The position numbers and the translations under genes were made by a program. From Amycolatopsis australiensis (lineage in GTDB: Bacteria; Actinomycetota; Actinomycetes; Mycobacteriales; Pseudonocardiaceae): a stretch of DNA of 64,000 nt. How positions within the stretch are numbered: the stretch's first letter is position 1; the number at the start of each line of letters is the position of its first letter. This document shows, in pieces, positions 1 to 8,006 of this stretch. Below the pieces are notes generated by a model. The model was given only the letters and a program-made list of their open reading frames with translations, was not told where the DNA came from and searched no databases. The stretch covers positions 4,836,001 through 4,900,000 of the forward strand of contig NZ_FPJG01000006.1 of the NCBI RefSeq assembly GCF_900119165.1, read 5' to 3'.

Positions 1-1
1 C

Positions 2-196
2 GGGGTGTTCTCCCCGGACCGCGACCGCGCGACGGCGGTGGCCCGCCGGATCGTGACGGGCAGCGTCGGGGTGAACACGTCGACGCTGCCGATCGAAACC
101 CCGTTCGGTGGCGTGAAGAACAGCGGAATCGGCCGTGAGCTGGGCCCGCAGAGCGTCGACGCGTACCTGGAGTACAAGACGATCTTCCGGGCCTGA
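2..196 (+). CDS. Aldehyde dehydrogenase, C-terminal end (partial)
   Basis: Only the last 64 codons of the gene lie in the window; the rest is upstream. The peptide carries the ALDH C-terminal signature: VARRIVTGSVGVN, then PFGGVKNSGIGRELGP, then a terminal YLEYKTIF. In NAD(P)-dependent aldehyde dehydrogenases this part forms the oligomerisation strand and substrate-tunnel rim. It faces the MmgE/PrpD gene tail to tail and shares a hairpin terminator with it. Family assignment is secure; the substrate cannot be told. Confidence 0.9.
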   Translation, partial: GVFSPDRDRATAVARRIVTGSVGVNTSTLPIETPFGGVKNSGIGRELGPQSVDAYLEYKTIFRA

Positions 197-197
197 C

Positions 198-247
198 AAC
201 ACGAAAGCGGCCGCCGGACTCGCGAGTCCGGCGGCCGCTTTCGTGTT
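198..247. terminator. Perfect 50-bp inverted repeat, bidirectional terminator
   Basis: Two 25-nt arms are exactly complementary, centred between bases 222 and 223. The outer part is A/T-containing (AACACGAAAG / CTTTCGTGTT) and the core is very G+C-rich. It lies exactly between two convergent genes, 1 bp after the ALDH stop and 1 bp before the MmgE/PrpD stop. It therefore probably terminates transcription from both sides. Confidence 0.85.
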
Positions 248-248
248 C

Positions 249-1637
249 TCAGGCTTTCAGCAGGGCGGCGAACTCCGCGGCCGGCTGGCCGAGGTCGCCC
301 TCCTGGACGGCCCGCAGCAGCGCGGCACTGCGGTCCGGCCCCAGCGCGGCCTCCGTCAGGTCGCGGAACTTCGCGTCCAGATCCGCTTGCGAAATCGGGT
401 TCTCCGCCGTCCCCACCGGGTTGTCGACGAACACCTCCTCGCGGGTCCCGTCGCGGTAGGTCACCGCGATGTCGCCGACCCAGCGGCCCGGGTACGCGCG
501 GTCCAGCTCCGGCCGGACCTCGATCTTCACCCGCCGGGCGAGCGCCGCCACCGCGCTCGACGGCCCCAGGTCCAGGCGGCCGGCCAGGTAGTCGTGGTGC
601 GTGGTGAACCCGTTGCCGTGGCTCAGTGCCGCCAGCGCGAACTGGAACGGCAGGCTGTACTGCAGGTGCTCGATGATCTTCGGCGCGTACGCGTTCGCGT
701 TCCGGTTGCCGATCACGACGTCGCCGCCGGTCTGGATGCCCAGCAGCACCGAGTCGATCTCCGCCGCCTTCGCCGACAGCCGCCGGGCGCCGTCGATGTA
801 CGCGTGGTTGATTCCGCAGCAGCAGTACGGCTTCACCCACACCCGCGTGATCTCGAACGGCCGGTCCGGCCCGAACGCCGCGGCGTCGGAGACCTCGGTG
901 CCCGCGAACACCCGGAGGAACCCCTTCTCGCCGGTCAGGAACGTCGTCGGCCCGGTGATCCCGGCCGCGGCCAGCTCGGCCGCGCGGATCCCGTTGCGCG
1001 TGCCGATCCCCGAGTGGGCGCGCTTCACGGACCCGCCCGACGACGTGTACTCCGTCGTCCCGGACGCGTGGCTCAGCGCGATCGCCAGCGCGTGCACCGT
1101 CGTCGGCACGTCGAACCCGCGCAGCTTCGCGACCACCGCCGCCGCGCCGAACGCCGACAGCAGCCCGTGCGGGTGGAAACCGCGTTCCAGCAGCGTCGGC
1201 GCGGCCAGGACACCGATCCGGGTGTACACCTCGTAGCCCGCGACGATCCCGGTGAGCACGTCCCGCATCGGCAGACCGAGTTCTTCGCCGACGGCCAGCG
1301 CCGCGGACACCACGCAGCTGCCGGGGTGCGACGAGCTCGCGCGGTGGGCGTCGTCGTACTCGAACCCGTGGCCGAAGGTCGCGTTCACGAACGCCGCGTC
1401 GGCCGCGCTCATCGCGTCGCCGGTCGCCGTCACGTGCGCGGTGCCCGGGACGCAGGCCGCGCGCGTCACGTCGAGGATCGCCCGGCTCCACGGCAACGCC
1501 GCGCAGCCGATCTGCACCGCGAGCTGGTCCTGCAGCAGCTGGCGCGCGCCGGCGAGGGCGTCGGCGGGGATGGTGGCGAAGGTCAGCCCGGTCACCAGGC
1601 GGGCCGCCGCTTCTTCGACCGGAGGGAGATTTCCCAT
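249..1637 (-). CDS. MmgE/PrpD family protein
   Basis: This 462-aa protein belongs to the family of 2-methylcitrate dehydratase and cis-aconitate decarboxylase, which act on tri- and dicarboxylates. Visible hallmarks are NATFGHGFEYDDAH at about residues 85-98, HPGS at 104-107 and a basic KRAHSGIGTRNG segment in the middle. ATG start at 1637. It follows the aldehyde dehydrogenase gene by 14 bp and is probably co-transcribed with it. MmgE/PrpD genes also occur beside bacterial itaconate-degradation genes together with a CaiB CoA-transferase, a MaoC hydratase and a CitE-like lyase, all of which are found nearby. The exact substrate is unknown; PrpD itself is possible, but no methylcitrate synthase is seen. 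Confidence 0.85.
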   Translation of the reverse strand: MGNLPPVEEAAARLVTGLTFATIPADALAGARQLLQDQLAVQIGCAALPWSRAILDVTRAACVPGTAHVTATGDAMSAADAAFVNATFGHGFEYDDAHRASSSHPGSCVVSAALAVGEELGLPMRDVLTGIVAGYEVYTRIGVLAAPTLLERGFHPHGLLSAFGAAAVVAKLRGFDVPTTVHALAIALSHASGTTEYTSSGGSVKRAHSGIGTRNGIRAAELAAAGITGPTTFLTGEKGFLRVFAGTEVSDAAAFGPDRPFEITRVWVKPYCCCGINHAYIDGARRLSAKAAEIDSVLLGIQTGGDVVIGNRNANAYAPKIIEHLQYSLPFQFALAALSHGNGFTTHHDYLAGRLDLGPSSAVAALARRVKIEVRPELDRAYPGRWVGDIAVTYRDGTREEVFVDNPVGTAENPISQADLDAKFRDLTEAALGPDRSAALLRAVQEGDLGQPAAEFAALLKA

Positions 1638-1651
1638 GCTGTGCTTGCCTT

Positions 1652-3097
1652 TCAGAGAGAGGGGAGCCCGTAGGACTTGATTTCGACGTAGGCGTCGAAG
1701 CCTTCGAGACCGGCTTCGCGGCCGATCCCGCTGTTCTTGAAGCCGCCGATCGGGGCGGTGAAACCGACCGGGTTCCCGTTGACCTCGACGGTGCCGGTGC
1801 GGATCCGCCGCGCGACCGCCAGCGCGTGCTCCGGGTCGGCGGCGAACACCGAGCCGTTCAGCCCGTACTCGGAGTTGTTGGCGATCGCGACGGCCTCGTC
1901 CTCGGTGTCGAAAGTGTGCACGGTCAGCACCGGCCCGAAGATCTCCTCCTGGGCGATCTTCGCGTCCGGGTCGACGTCGGCGAACACCGTGGGCGCGACG
2001 TACCAGCCGGGGCCCTCGGGCCGTTCACCGCGGACGAGGACGGACGCACCGGACGCCTCGCCGTCGGCGATGTAGCCCTCGACGCGCTTGCGCTGGTTCT
2101 CGCTCACCATCGGGCCGATCTCGGTGGCCGGGTCGAACGGGTCACCGACCGGCATCGAGCGGACCAGCTCGGCCAGCCGGTCGTGCAGCTCGTCCCGCAG
2201 CGACCGGGCCACCACGATCCGGGTCTTGTTGCTGCACACCTGGCCGCTGTTGCGCAGCGACACGGCGCGGATCGCGGCGACGGCGGCGTCGAGGTCGGCG
2301 TCATCGAGCAGGACCGCGGCCGACTTGCCGCCCAGCTCCAGCGTCACGCGCCGCAGGTCGTGGCCGCACAGCGCGCCGATCCGCCGTCCCGCCGCGGTGG
2401 ACCCGGTGAACGACACCTTGTCGACCCCGTGGTGGCGCACCAGGTACTCGCTGACCTCGCGCCGGGCCGGGACGATGTTCACGACCCCGGCCGGGAGCCC
2501 GGCCCGCTCCAGCAGGTGGCCGAGCAGGTAGGCGTCCAGCGGGGTTTCCGGCGACGGCTTCAGGACCATCGTGCAGCCCGCCAGCAGCGCCGGGGCGAGC
2601 TTGATCATGGTGATGAGCAGCGGCGCGTTCCACGGCACGATCGCCGCGACGACACCCACCGGTTCCCGCGTGACGAGCGCCTTGCCGGTCGCGGAGGCCC
2701 GCGTGTCCGTCCACGGGTATTCCGGTGCCAGGCCGAGGAAGGCGTCCAGCAGCAGCCGCGGGCCCATCGCCTGCATCTTCGCCGACAAGGTGATGGGGCA
2801 CCCCATCTCCGTGCTGACCAGCCGGGCGATTTCGGCCTCGTGCGCGGCCAGCTCGCCGCTGAGCCGGCGGAGCACCGCCACGCGGTCTTCGAGCGGGAGG
2901 CGGGGCCACGGGCCGCGGTCGAACGCCTCGCGGGCCGCGGCCACGGCCGCGTCGATGTCCGCCTCGACGCCGTCGGGAACTCGGGCCACGACTTCCTCGG
3001 TGGCGGGGGAGATCACCGCCAGGTCCCCGTCCGACGCCGGCGGTACCCACCGGCCACCGACGAACAGCTTGTCGTACCGGCCTTGCCAGAGATCCAT
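1652..3097 (-). CDS. NAD(P)-dependent aldehyde dehydrogenase
   Basis: A full-length 481-aa aldehyde dehydrogenase that oxidises an aldehyde to the acid in the cytoplasm. Motifs visible: VPWNAPL (about 154-160) and FTGSTAAG (230-237) for cofactor binding, catalytic Glu254 in LELGGKS, nucleophilic Cys288 in SGQVCSN, and a C-terminal PIGGFKNSGIGRE. It is the first gene of a two-gene unit with MmgE/PrpD. It is divergent from a CoA-transferase gene across an 83-bp spacer holding an AT-rich operator-like site. It resembles the vanillin/benzaldehyde-type branch only in general layout; the substrate is not predictable. Confidence 0.93.
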   Translation of the reverse strand: MDLWQGRYDKLFVGGRWVPPASDGDLAVISPATEEVVARVPDGVEADIDAAVAAAREAFDRGPWPRLPLEDRVAVLRRLSGELAAHEAEIARLVSTEMGCPITLSAKMQAMGPRLLLDAFLGLAPEYPWTDTRASATGKALVTREPVGVVAAIVPWNAPLLITMIKLAPALLAGCTMVLKPSPETPLDAYLLGHLLERAGLPAGVVNIVPARREVSEYLVRHHGVDKVSFTGSTAAGRRIGALCGHDLRRVTLELGGKSAAVLLDDADLDAAVAAIRAVSLRNSGQVCSNKTRIVVARSLRDELHDRLAELVRSMPVGDPFDPATEIGPMVSENQRKRVEGYIADGEASGASVLVRGERPEGPGWYVAPTVFADVDPDAKIAQEEIFGPVLTVHTFDTEDEAVAIANNSEYGLNGSVFAADPEHALAVARRIRTGTVEVNGNPVGFTAPIGGFKNSGIGREAGLEGFDAYVEIKSYGLPSL

Positions 3098-3133
3098 CGC
3101 ACCGCTCCTTCGCGTTCTTGACCGACCCTACCG

Positions 3134-3154
3134 AAAATTATATAAAATATGTAG
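3134..3154. promoter_or_regulatory. AT-rich operator-like site 1 (ALDH / CoA-transferase spacer)
   Basis: A run of about 20 almost pure A/T bases in a spacer between divergent genes. It contains ATATAAAATAT at 3140-3150, whose reverse complement recurs exactly in the spacer at 16503-16513. It may serve as operator and/or -10 region for both directions. A likely binder is the GntR/FCD regulator encoded 1 kb away (inference). Confidence 0.55.
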
Positions 3155-3180
3155 TGCGTATTCCCGGGAAGGCAGGCAGC

Positions 3181-4356
3181 ATGCAGCACAAGCCGCTCGA
3201 CGGCATCCGGATCCTGGAGATCGGGGGTTACATCGCGCTCCCGTTCGGCACCTCGATGCTGTGCGCGCTCGGCGCGGAGGTCGTCAAGGTCGAGAAACCC
3301 GTGGCGGGGGAGGACTTCCGCCGGCACCAGAACGACCGGAGCCCGTACTTCCGCCAGTACAACACCGGGAAGCGCAGCCTCTCGGTCGACCTCAAGAACC
3401 CCGAAGGCGTCGCGCTGGTGAAGGCGCTGGTGCCGCGGTTCGACGTGGTGCTGGAGAACCTGCGACCGGGCAAGCTCGCGGCGATGGGCCTCGGGCCGGA
3501 GGACTGCCGGGCGCTGCGCGCCGACGTGGTCTACGGCTCGGTGACGGGTTTCGGCTCCGGCGGCCCGCTGGCGAACCGGCCGGCCTACGACACGATCGGG
3601 CACGCCTTCGGCGGGTTGTACTCCCTGTTCAGCGACGACGGGCACCCGCAGCTCGCGGGCGGGCTCAGCGCCGACCTGGTGACGGGCCTGTGCACGGCGG
3701 CAGGCGTGCTGGCGGCGCTGGTCGGGCGGCTGAAGACCGGGCGGCCGCAGCGGCTGGAGACGTCCATCATGGAGGCGGTCAGCGTCCTCATCACCGACGG
3801 TGTCACGCAGGCCTTCGAGCTCGGCCACGATCCGAGCCGCACCAGCAGGCACCCGCAGGCGCAGAACTTCTGCGTGCCGACCGCCACCGGTGAGTACCTG
3901 GCCGTGCACCTGTCGTCGTCGCAGAAGTTCTGGACCTCGCTGTGCCGCGCGATGGACCGGATGGACCTCACCGAAGACCCGCGGTTCGCCGAATACCGGG
4001 CCCGCGAAGCGAACTATTTCGACCTGGTGCCGATCGTCGAAGCGGAGTTCGCCGCGAAACCGGAGAAGCACTGGCAGGAGGTCCTGATCGAAAACGACGT
4101 GCCGTTCGCGCCGGTGCTGTCCATGACCGGCTACACCGAGCACGAGCAGGTCGGGCACCTGGAGCTGGTCGAACGCCAGCCGGACGGGCTGGCCCTGCTG
4201 CGGCCGCCGTGGAAGTTCGACGGCACGCGCCCGGCCCGCGGCGGCCGGGCGCCGAAGGTGGGCGCGGACACCCGCGCGGTGGCCGGCGAGGTGCTGCCGG
4301 CCGGCCGGGTCGAAGAACTGCTCGCGTCCGGAGTGCTCTACGCGGACGAAACGTGA
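3181..4356 (+). CDS. CaiB/BaiF (family III) CoA-transferase
   Basis: A 391-aa family III CoA-transferase, which moves CoA between carboxylic acids without free CoA. Visible: GAEVVKVEKP (31-40), NTGKRSLSVDLKNPEG (61-76), SVTGFGSGGP (120-129), and the Asp137 in PAYDTIG that aligns with the catalytic aspartate of formyl-CoA transferase. The ATG at 3181 is preferred because GGGAAGG lies 8 bp upstream and the AT-rich regulatory site lies just before it; an in-frame ATG at 3118 would place that site inside the gene. Next to MmgE/PrpD, and with CitE-like and MaoC genes downstream in the island, it could activate a C5 branched dicarboxylate such as itaconate or mesaconate (inference). Confidence 0.88.
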   Translation: MQHKPLDGIRILEIGGYIALPFGTSMLCALGAEVVKVEKPVAGEDFRRHQNDRSPYFRQYNTGKRSLSVDLKNPEGVALVKALVPRFDVVLENLRPGKLAAMGLGPEDCRALRADVVYGSVTGFGSGGPLANRPAYDTIGHAFGGLYSLFSDDGHPQLAGGLSADLVTGLCTAAGVLAALVGRLKTGRPQRLETSIMEAVSVLITDGVTQAFELGHDPSRTSRHPQAQNFCVPTATGEYLAVHLSSSQKFWTSLCRAMDRMDLTEDPRFAEYRAREANYFDLVPIVEAEFAAKPEKHWQEVLIENDVPFAPVLSMTGYTEHEQVGHLELVERQPDGLALLRPPWKFDGTRPARGGRAPKVGADTRAVAGEVLPAGRVEELLASGVLYADET

Positions 4357-4429
4357 ACGCCGCCGTGGCCGGACCGGGGCGCACCCGGCGGATCCCCGGC
4401 CCCGCGGATCGCCGCACCGCCCGTGACCA

Positions 4430-5122
4430 TCACTCGCCGTCGGACCAGAGGCCGCGCTCCTCCAGCATCTTGATGACGCTGTCCGCGCCCTCCAGGATGT
4501 GCTGCTCGGCGATCGTCCTGGCCTTCCGCGCGTGACGGCCGCGCAGCGCCTGGACCAGCTCCGCGTGGTCGTTGCGGGTCGCGGTGACGTGCTCCTCGAT
4601 CGAGGCGTAGAACCGGTTCGGCAGGTGCTTGACCACGGAGCTGAGCAGCATCGTCAGCCGGTGCGAGCCGGCCGCGAGGTTGATCCGGCGGTGGAACTCG
4701 TGCCCGAGCCGGGCGACGGTCTCCTGGTCACCGGCTTCGACGGCCTTCTCGAAGTCCTCGTTGATGGCCTCGAGCCGCTCGAGCTCGTCGGTCGTGATCT
4801 TCTTCGCCGCCCGCGCGGCCAGTTCCGACGAAAACTGCGCCTGCGCCCAGAAGAGATCACGGATGTCCTGCCGGGAAACCGGCGCGACGACGAATCCGCG
4901 CCGCGGCACCAGCTCGACGAAACCCTCGCTGCGCAGGGAAAGCAGCCCTTCGCGGACGGGCGTGTTGCTGACGCCCACCGCTTCGGCGATCGGCTCGGTG
5001 CGCAGGAACTCGCCCGGCTTGGCCTGGCCCGACATGATGAGTTCGCGCACGTAGGTGGCGACTTCCTCGGGCAGCTGCTGCCGGCCGTTGCCACCGCGGG
5101 GCCTGAACGGGTTGTCGGCCAC
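4430..5122 (-). CDS. GntR family regulator with FCD domain
   Basis: A 230-aa transcription factor. The N-terminal winged helix (about 10-80) contains EPIAEAVGVSNTPVREGL. The C-terminal FCD ligand domain has the usual metal-binding pattern: HEFHRRINLAAGS, DHAELVQAL and EQHI. The GTG start at 5122 is chosen because AGGAGG sits 6 bp upstream; the frame stays open further but loses similarity. It is divergent from the racemase-like gene, with an AT-rich site in the 71-bp spacer, so autoregulation is likely. FCD regulators usually bind organic acids or acyl compounds. It is the best candidate for controlling the AT-rich operators scattered through the first 25 kb (inference). Confidence 0.88.
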   Translation of the reverse strand: MADNPFRPRGGNGRQQLPEEVATYVRELIMSGQAKPGEFLRTEPIAEAVGVSNTPVREGLLSLRSEGFVELVPRRGFVVAPVSRQDIRDLFWAQAQFSSELAARAAKKITTDELERLEAINEDFEKAVEAGDQETVARLGHEFHRRINLAAGSHRLTMLLSSVVKHLPNRFYASIEEHVTATRNDHAELVQALRGRHARKARTIAEQHILEGADSVIKMLEERGLWSDGE

Positions 5123-5146
5123 CCGGCACCTCCTGAAATCGTTTGC

Positions 5147-5165
5147 CAACATCATATACAACGTT
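5147..5165. promoter_or_regulatory. AT-rich operator-like site 2 (GntR / racemase spacer)
   Basis: The spacer between the divergent regulator and racemase genes holds ATCATATACAAC. It shares the heptamer ATCATAT (5151-5157) with the site upstream of the AraC gene (7650-7656). Position and composition fit an autoregulatory operator; binding is not shown. Confidence 0.45.
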
Positions 5166-5193
5166 CTCCCGATGATGTGCGGAGGAAGAGCCG

Positions 5194-6345
5194 ATGAAGC
5201 ACGAGACGACCGGGCCGCTGGCGGGCGTGCGCGTGGTCGCGCTGGCCGGCATGGGGCCGACGCCGTTCGCGAGCATGCTGCTCGCGGACATGGGCGCGGA
5301 GGTGGTCCGGGTGACGCGGCCGGCGCACCGCCGCGGGCGGGCACTGGGCCAGACCGAGGGCCTGGCCCCCGAGCACGACCTCGCCAACCGCGGCGTGGAT
5401 ACGGTGGAGGCGGACCTGAAGAGCACCGCGGGGATCGCAACCGTGCTGCGGCTGGCCGACGCGGCGGACGTGTTCCTCGAAGGCTACCGGCCCGGCGTGG
5501 CCGAGCGGCTGGGCCTGGGCCCGGACGTGCTCCTGCGGCGCAACCCGGCCCTGGTGTACGCCCGGCTGACCGGTTACGGCCAGACGGGCCCGCTGGCCCG
5601 GCAGGCGGGGCACGACATCAACTACGTGGCCCAGTCGGGGGCACTGCACGCGATGGCCCGGGCCGGTGAGCCGCCGCGGCCGCCGGTCAACCTGCTGGGC
5701 GACTACGCGGGCGGCGCGCTGGTGGCGGCGTTCGGCGTCGTGTGCGCGATACTCGAAGCACGCGGTTCGGGCCGCGGCCAGGTGATCGACGCGGCGATGG
5801 TGGACGGAGTCGCGCTGCTGACGGCGAAGCTGCAGGGTCTGCGCGCGGCGGGCCGCTACGACGACGAGCCCGGCACGAACTACCTCGACTCCGGGGCGCC
5901 GTTCTACGACACCTACCGCTGCGCGGACGGCCGCTACCTCGCGGTGGGAGCACTGGAACCGGACTTCTACGCCGAGTTCCTGACCCGCCTGGGCACGGAC
6001 ACGAGCGGCTGGCCCGCGCAGGACGACCGCGCGGAGTGGCCGCGGCTGCGCGCGCTGATCGCGGCGGCGGTGTCGGCGAAAACACGCGACGAGTGGGCGG
6101 AGATCTACGCTGGCACGGACGCGTGCGTGACCCCGGTCCTGACGTTCGACGAAGCGGCCGAGCACCCGCACAACCGCGAGCGCGGGGTGTTCGCCCGGGT
6201 CGGCGGGGTGCTGCACCCGCGCCCGGCGCCCCGCCTGAGCCGCACCCCGGCGCGCGAGCCGCAGGCACCGGCCGGGGAGGTGCTGGACCCGGACCGGCTG
6301 GCCGGGGAATGGACGGCGCGCTCAGGCCGGCGGCGCTCGGCCTGA
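5194..6345 (+). CDS. Alpha-methylacyl-CoA racemase-like protein
   Basis: A 383-aa member of the CaiB/BaiF fold. The pattern AGHDINY with His140, followed 30 residues later by Asp170 in NLLGDYAGG, reproduces the His/Asp catalytic pair and spacing of alpha-methylacyl-CoA racemases. It is therefore more likely an epimerase of 2-methyl-branched acyl-CoAs than a CoA-transferase. Other conserved pieces: MGPTPFASMLLADMGAEVVRV, GYRPGVAERLGLGP and RLTGYGQTGPLA. A racemase fits degradation of a branched-chain substrate, since acyl-CoA dehydrogenases act on one epimer. GGAGGAAGAG precedes the ATG. Divergent from the GntR gene. Confidence 0.8.
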   Translation: MKHETTGPLAGVRVVALAGMGPTPFASMLLADMGAEVVRVTRPAHRRGRALGQTEGLAPEHDLANRGVDTVEADLKSTAGIATVLRLADAADVFLEGYRPGVAERLGLGPDVLLRRNPALVYARLTGYGQTGPLARQAGHDINYVAQSGALHAMARAGEPPRPPVNLLGDYAGGALVAAFGVVCAILEARGSGRGQVIDAAMVDGVALLTAKLQGLRAAGRYDDEPGTNYLDSGAPFYDTYRCADGRYLAVGALEPDFYAEFLTRLGTDTSGWPAQDDRAEWPRLRALIAAAVSAKTRDEWAEIYAGTDACVTPVLTFDEAAEHPHNRERGVFARVGGVLHPRPAPRLSRTPAREPQAPAGEVLDPDRLAGEWTARSGRRRSA

Positions 6346-6504
6346 GACCCGGGCTCCGCCACTCGCCGACGACGCCACGGGGACCCGCGAACTCGCGCCT
6401 GATCGGCCGGCCTGCCGAAACCCCGCGCGACCCTGGCCGTGGTCCGCGGCGCGGCCGGAGTGCCGCGGACGGCTCGTTCGCGGGCAGCCTGCGCTCGGCG
6501 GGTC

Positions 6505-6700
6505 GGCTGTGTCGGGGGCGATTGTGGCGGTTCGGTGTCGCGCTTGGCGGGTCGGCTGTGTCGGGAGCGATCGTGGCGGGGGTTCGGTGCGACGCCCGGC
6601 GTCCGGCAGTGATCGTGGCGGGGTTCGGTGCCGCGCCCGGCGCCTGGCCGTGTCGGCAGCGACCGCGGCCGGGGTTCAGTGCCGCGCCCGGCGGGCCGTT
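6505..6700. repeat. Degenerate tandem repeats, about four units
   Basis: The 330-bp gap between the racemase and the AraC gene contains about four diverged copies of a 42-53-bp unit. Each copy has the order TGTCGG..GCGAT..TGGCGG..TTCGGTG followed by a CGCGCC(C)GGCG stretch, starting near 6508, 6553, 6605 and 6650. The last copy runs into the 3' end of the AraC gene. No gene is credible here. The function is unknown; it could be a transcription-termination or spacer region. Confidence 0.55.
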
Positions 6701-7638
6701 TCCGAGGGCAGGGCACCGAACCGCTCCCGGTACTGCTGCGCGAACCGCCCGGGGTGGAAGAAGCCCCACGCCGCCGCGATCTCCGTGACCGAACGGGGGC
6801 CGCCCGCCAGCAGCTCGGCGTGCACCCGGTCCAGTCGCACCCCGCGCAGGTACGCGGTCGGGGACATGCCCACCACGTCGTGGAAGCCCGCCTGCAGCGC
6901 CCGCGCTCCGATGCCCGCCAGCGCCGCCAGGTCCGCCGTCGTGATCTCCTCCTCCGGGTGGCGGTCGATGTGGTCGACGATCTCCCGGATCTTCGAATGC
7001 CGCGTGTGCGCCGGCCGGCTGTGCAGGCTTTCGGTGAGCTGGCTCGGCACCGTCATCAGCAGCTGCGTCATCAACGCCGACTCCAGCTCGTGGCACGCCG
7101 CCGGGATCGTCGAGATCCCGCCTTCGCGGCTCAGCTCGGCGTACAGGAACCCCGCGGTCGCCACCAACGCCTGTCCCGTGCTCGACGCCAGCGGGAACGT
7201 CAGGTCGAACCGGATCTCCTCGCCGGCGGGGTGCCCGGTCAGCTTCGCCGCGTGCGCCTCCAGGAGGTCCTTCGGCAGCTTCACGTGGTACTGCCACGAA
7301 TCCGCGCTCCAGCGCACCAGCACGGGCGCGCGCGGCACGAACGCCACGCCGGCCTCACCCGCCGCGAAGGTCCGGCGGACACCGTTCTGCTCCACCGTGC
7401 TTTCGCCGGTGACCGGCAGGTTGACGTGGTAGCACAGCCGCATCGGCGGGCCGACGATCGTGGTGTCCGCGCCGTAGGACATCCGGCCGATCGTCAGGCG
7501 GGGCGCGGGCGCGATGTCCAGCCGGAATTTCAGCTCGCCCTGGTCGGCGACGTGCACGTCGTGGCTCGCGAACGTCTTGGTGACCTGTTCGCGCGCGACG
7601 TCGAGGTCCGCGGTGCGGAAGCTGAGCGGCTGAGCCAC
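6676..7638 (-). CDS. AraC family transcriptional regulator
   Basis: A 320-aa regulator. The N-terminal half (about 20-180) has the AraC_binding_2 cupin-like character. The C-terminal HTH_18 domain (about 215-315) contains ITTADLAALAGIGARALQAGF, then the second helix-turn-helix WGFFHPGRFAQQYRERFG. The GTG at 7638 has no Shine-Dalgarno sequence, and an AT-rich block lies immediately upstream, so a leaderless transcript is possible. It is divergent from the carboxylase-type operon starting at 7789 and probably activates it. Domains of this class often sense aromatic or small organic effectors. Confidence 0.9.
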   Translation of the reverse strand: MAQPLSFRTADLDVAREQVTKTFASHDVHVADQGELKFRLDIAPAPRLTIGRMSYGADTTIVGPPMRLCYHVNLPVTGESTVEQNGVRRTFAAGEAGVAFVPRAPVLVRWSADSWQYHVKLPKDLLEAHAAKLTGHPAGEEIRFDLTFPLASSTGQALVATAGFLYAELSREGGISTIPAACHELESALMTQLLMTVPSQLTESLHSRPAHTRHSKIREIVDHIDRHPEEEITTADLAALAGIGARALQAGFHDVVGMSPTAYLRGVRLDRVHAELLAGGPRSVTEIAAAWGFFHPGRFAQQYRERFGALPSETARRARH

Positions 7639-7642
7639 CGTT

Positions 7643-7660
7643 CGAATATATCATATTTGA
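7643..7660. promoter_or_regulatory. AT-rich operator-like site 3 / AraC promoter
   Basis: GAATATATCATATTTGA lies 6 bp outside the AraC gene start. It shares ATCATAT with site 2. Read toward the AraC gene, it offers TATGATATATTC as a -10-like element directly before the GTG. Confidence 0.5.
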
Positions 7661-7713
7661 CTCGGCGATGCCGTCACCTGCGGAAAGTGGACAGCCGGCT
7701 TCGCTGCACGGAT

Positions 7714-7729
7714 GGTGGCGGCCGCCACC
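7714..7729. promoter_or_regulatory. 16-bp perfect palindrome upstream of carboxylase operon
   Basis: GGTGGCGGCCGCCACC is a perfect inverted repeat 60 bp before the first gene of the operon, between it and the divergent AraC gene. It may be a regulator site. AraC proteins usually prefer direct repeats, so a different binder or chance in G+C-rich DNA is possible. Confidence 0.35.
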
Positions 7730-7788
7730 CCGGACTTACGGTCACCTTCGTCCAGTGACCTCCGGCACACCACCGAAAGCTGTGCGAC

Positions 7789-7992
7789 ATGACTGAACAA
7801 GCTCCGGTCCTCGACCGGATCCCCGTGGCCGGACCCTGTCCCCGGTGCGGCGCCGAAGAGCTGCACCGCTACCCCGTGGTGTCCGAAGGCGGCTGGTTCC
7901 AGGTCGTCAAGTGCCGGAACTGCCTGCTGTCGGTCGAGCGCGAACCGTGGTCGCGGCTCGGCCCGATCCAGCTGCTCTCCGACCTGCTGTAG
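7789..7992 (+). CDS. Small zinc-ribbon protein (possible carboxylase accessory subunit)
   Basis: A 67-aa protein with two CxxC knuckles, Cys17/Cys20 (CPRC) and Cys42/Cys45 (CRNC), separated by 21 residues, typical of a rubredoxin-like zinc ribbon. It starts the operon and ends 14 bp before HyuA. Acetone carboxylase and acetophenone carboxylase carry a small extra subunit besides their HyuA- and HyuB-like subunits; the acetone carboxylase gamma subunit binds zinc. By position this protein could play that role in reduced form. That is inference; it is much shorter than the known gamma subunits. Confidence 0.7.
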   Translation: MTEQAPVLDRIPVAGPCPRCGAEELHRYPVVSEGGWFQVVKCRNCLLSVEREPWSRLGPIQLLSDLL

Positions 7993-8006
7993 CGAAGGGA
8001 TCGACG

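Noticed and set aside
3118..3180. Upstream ATG for the CoA-transferase giving 21 extra residues
   Set aside because: The extra residues would be encoded by the AT-rich operator-like block and have no homology; a ribosome-binding site supports 3181.
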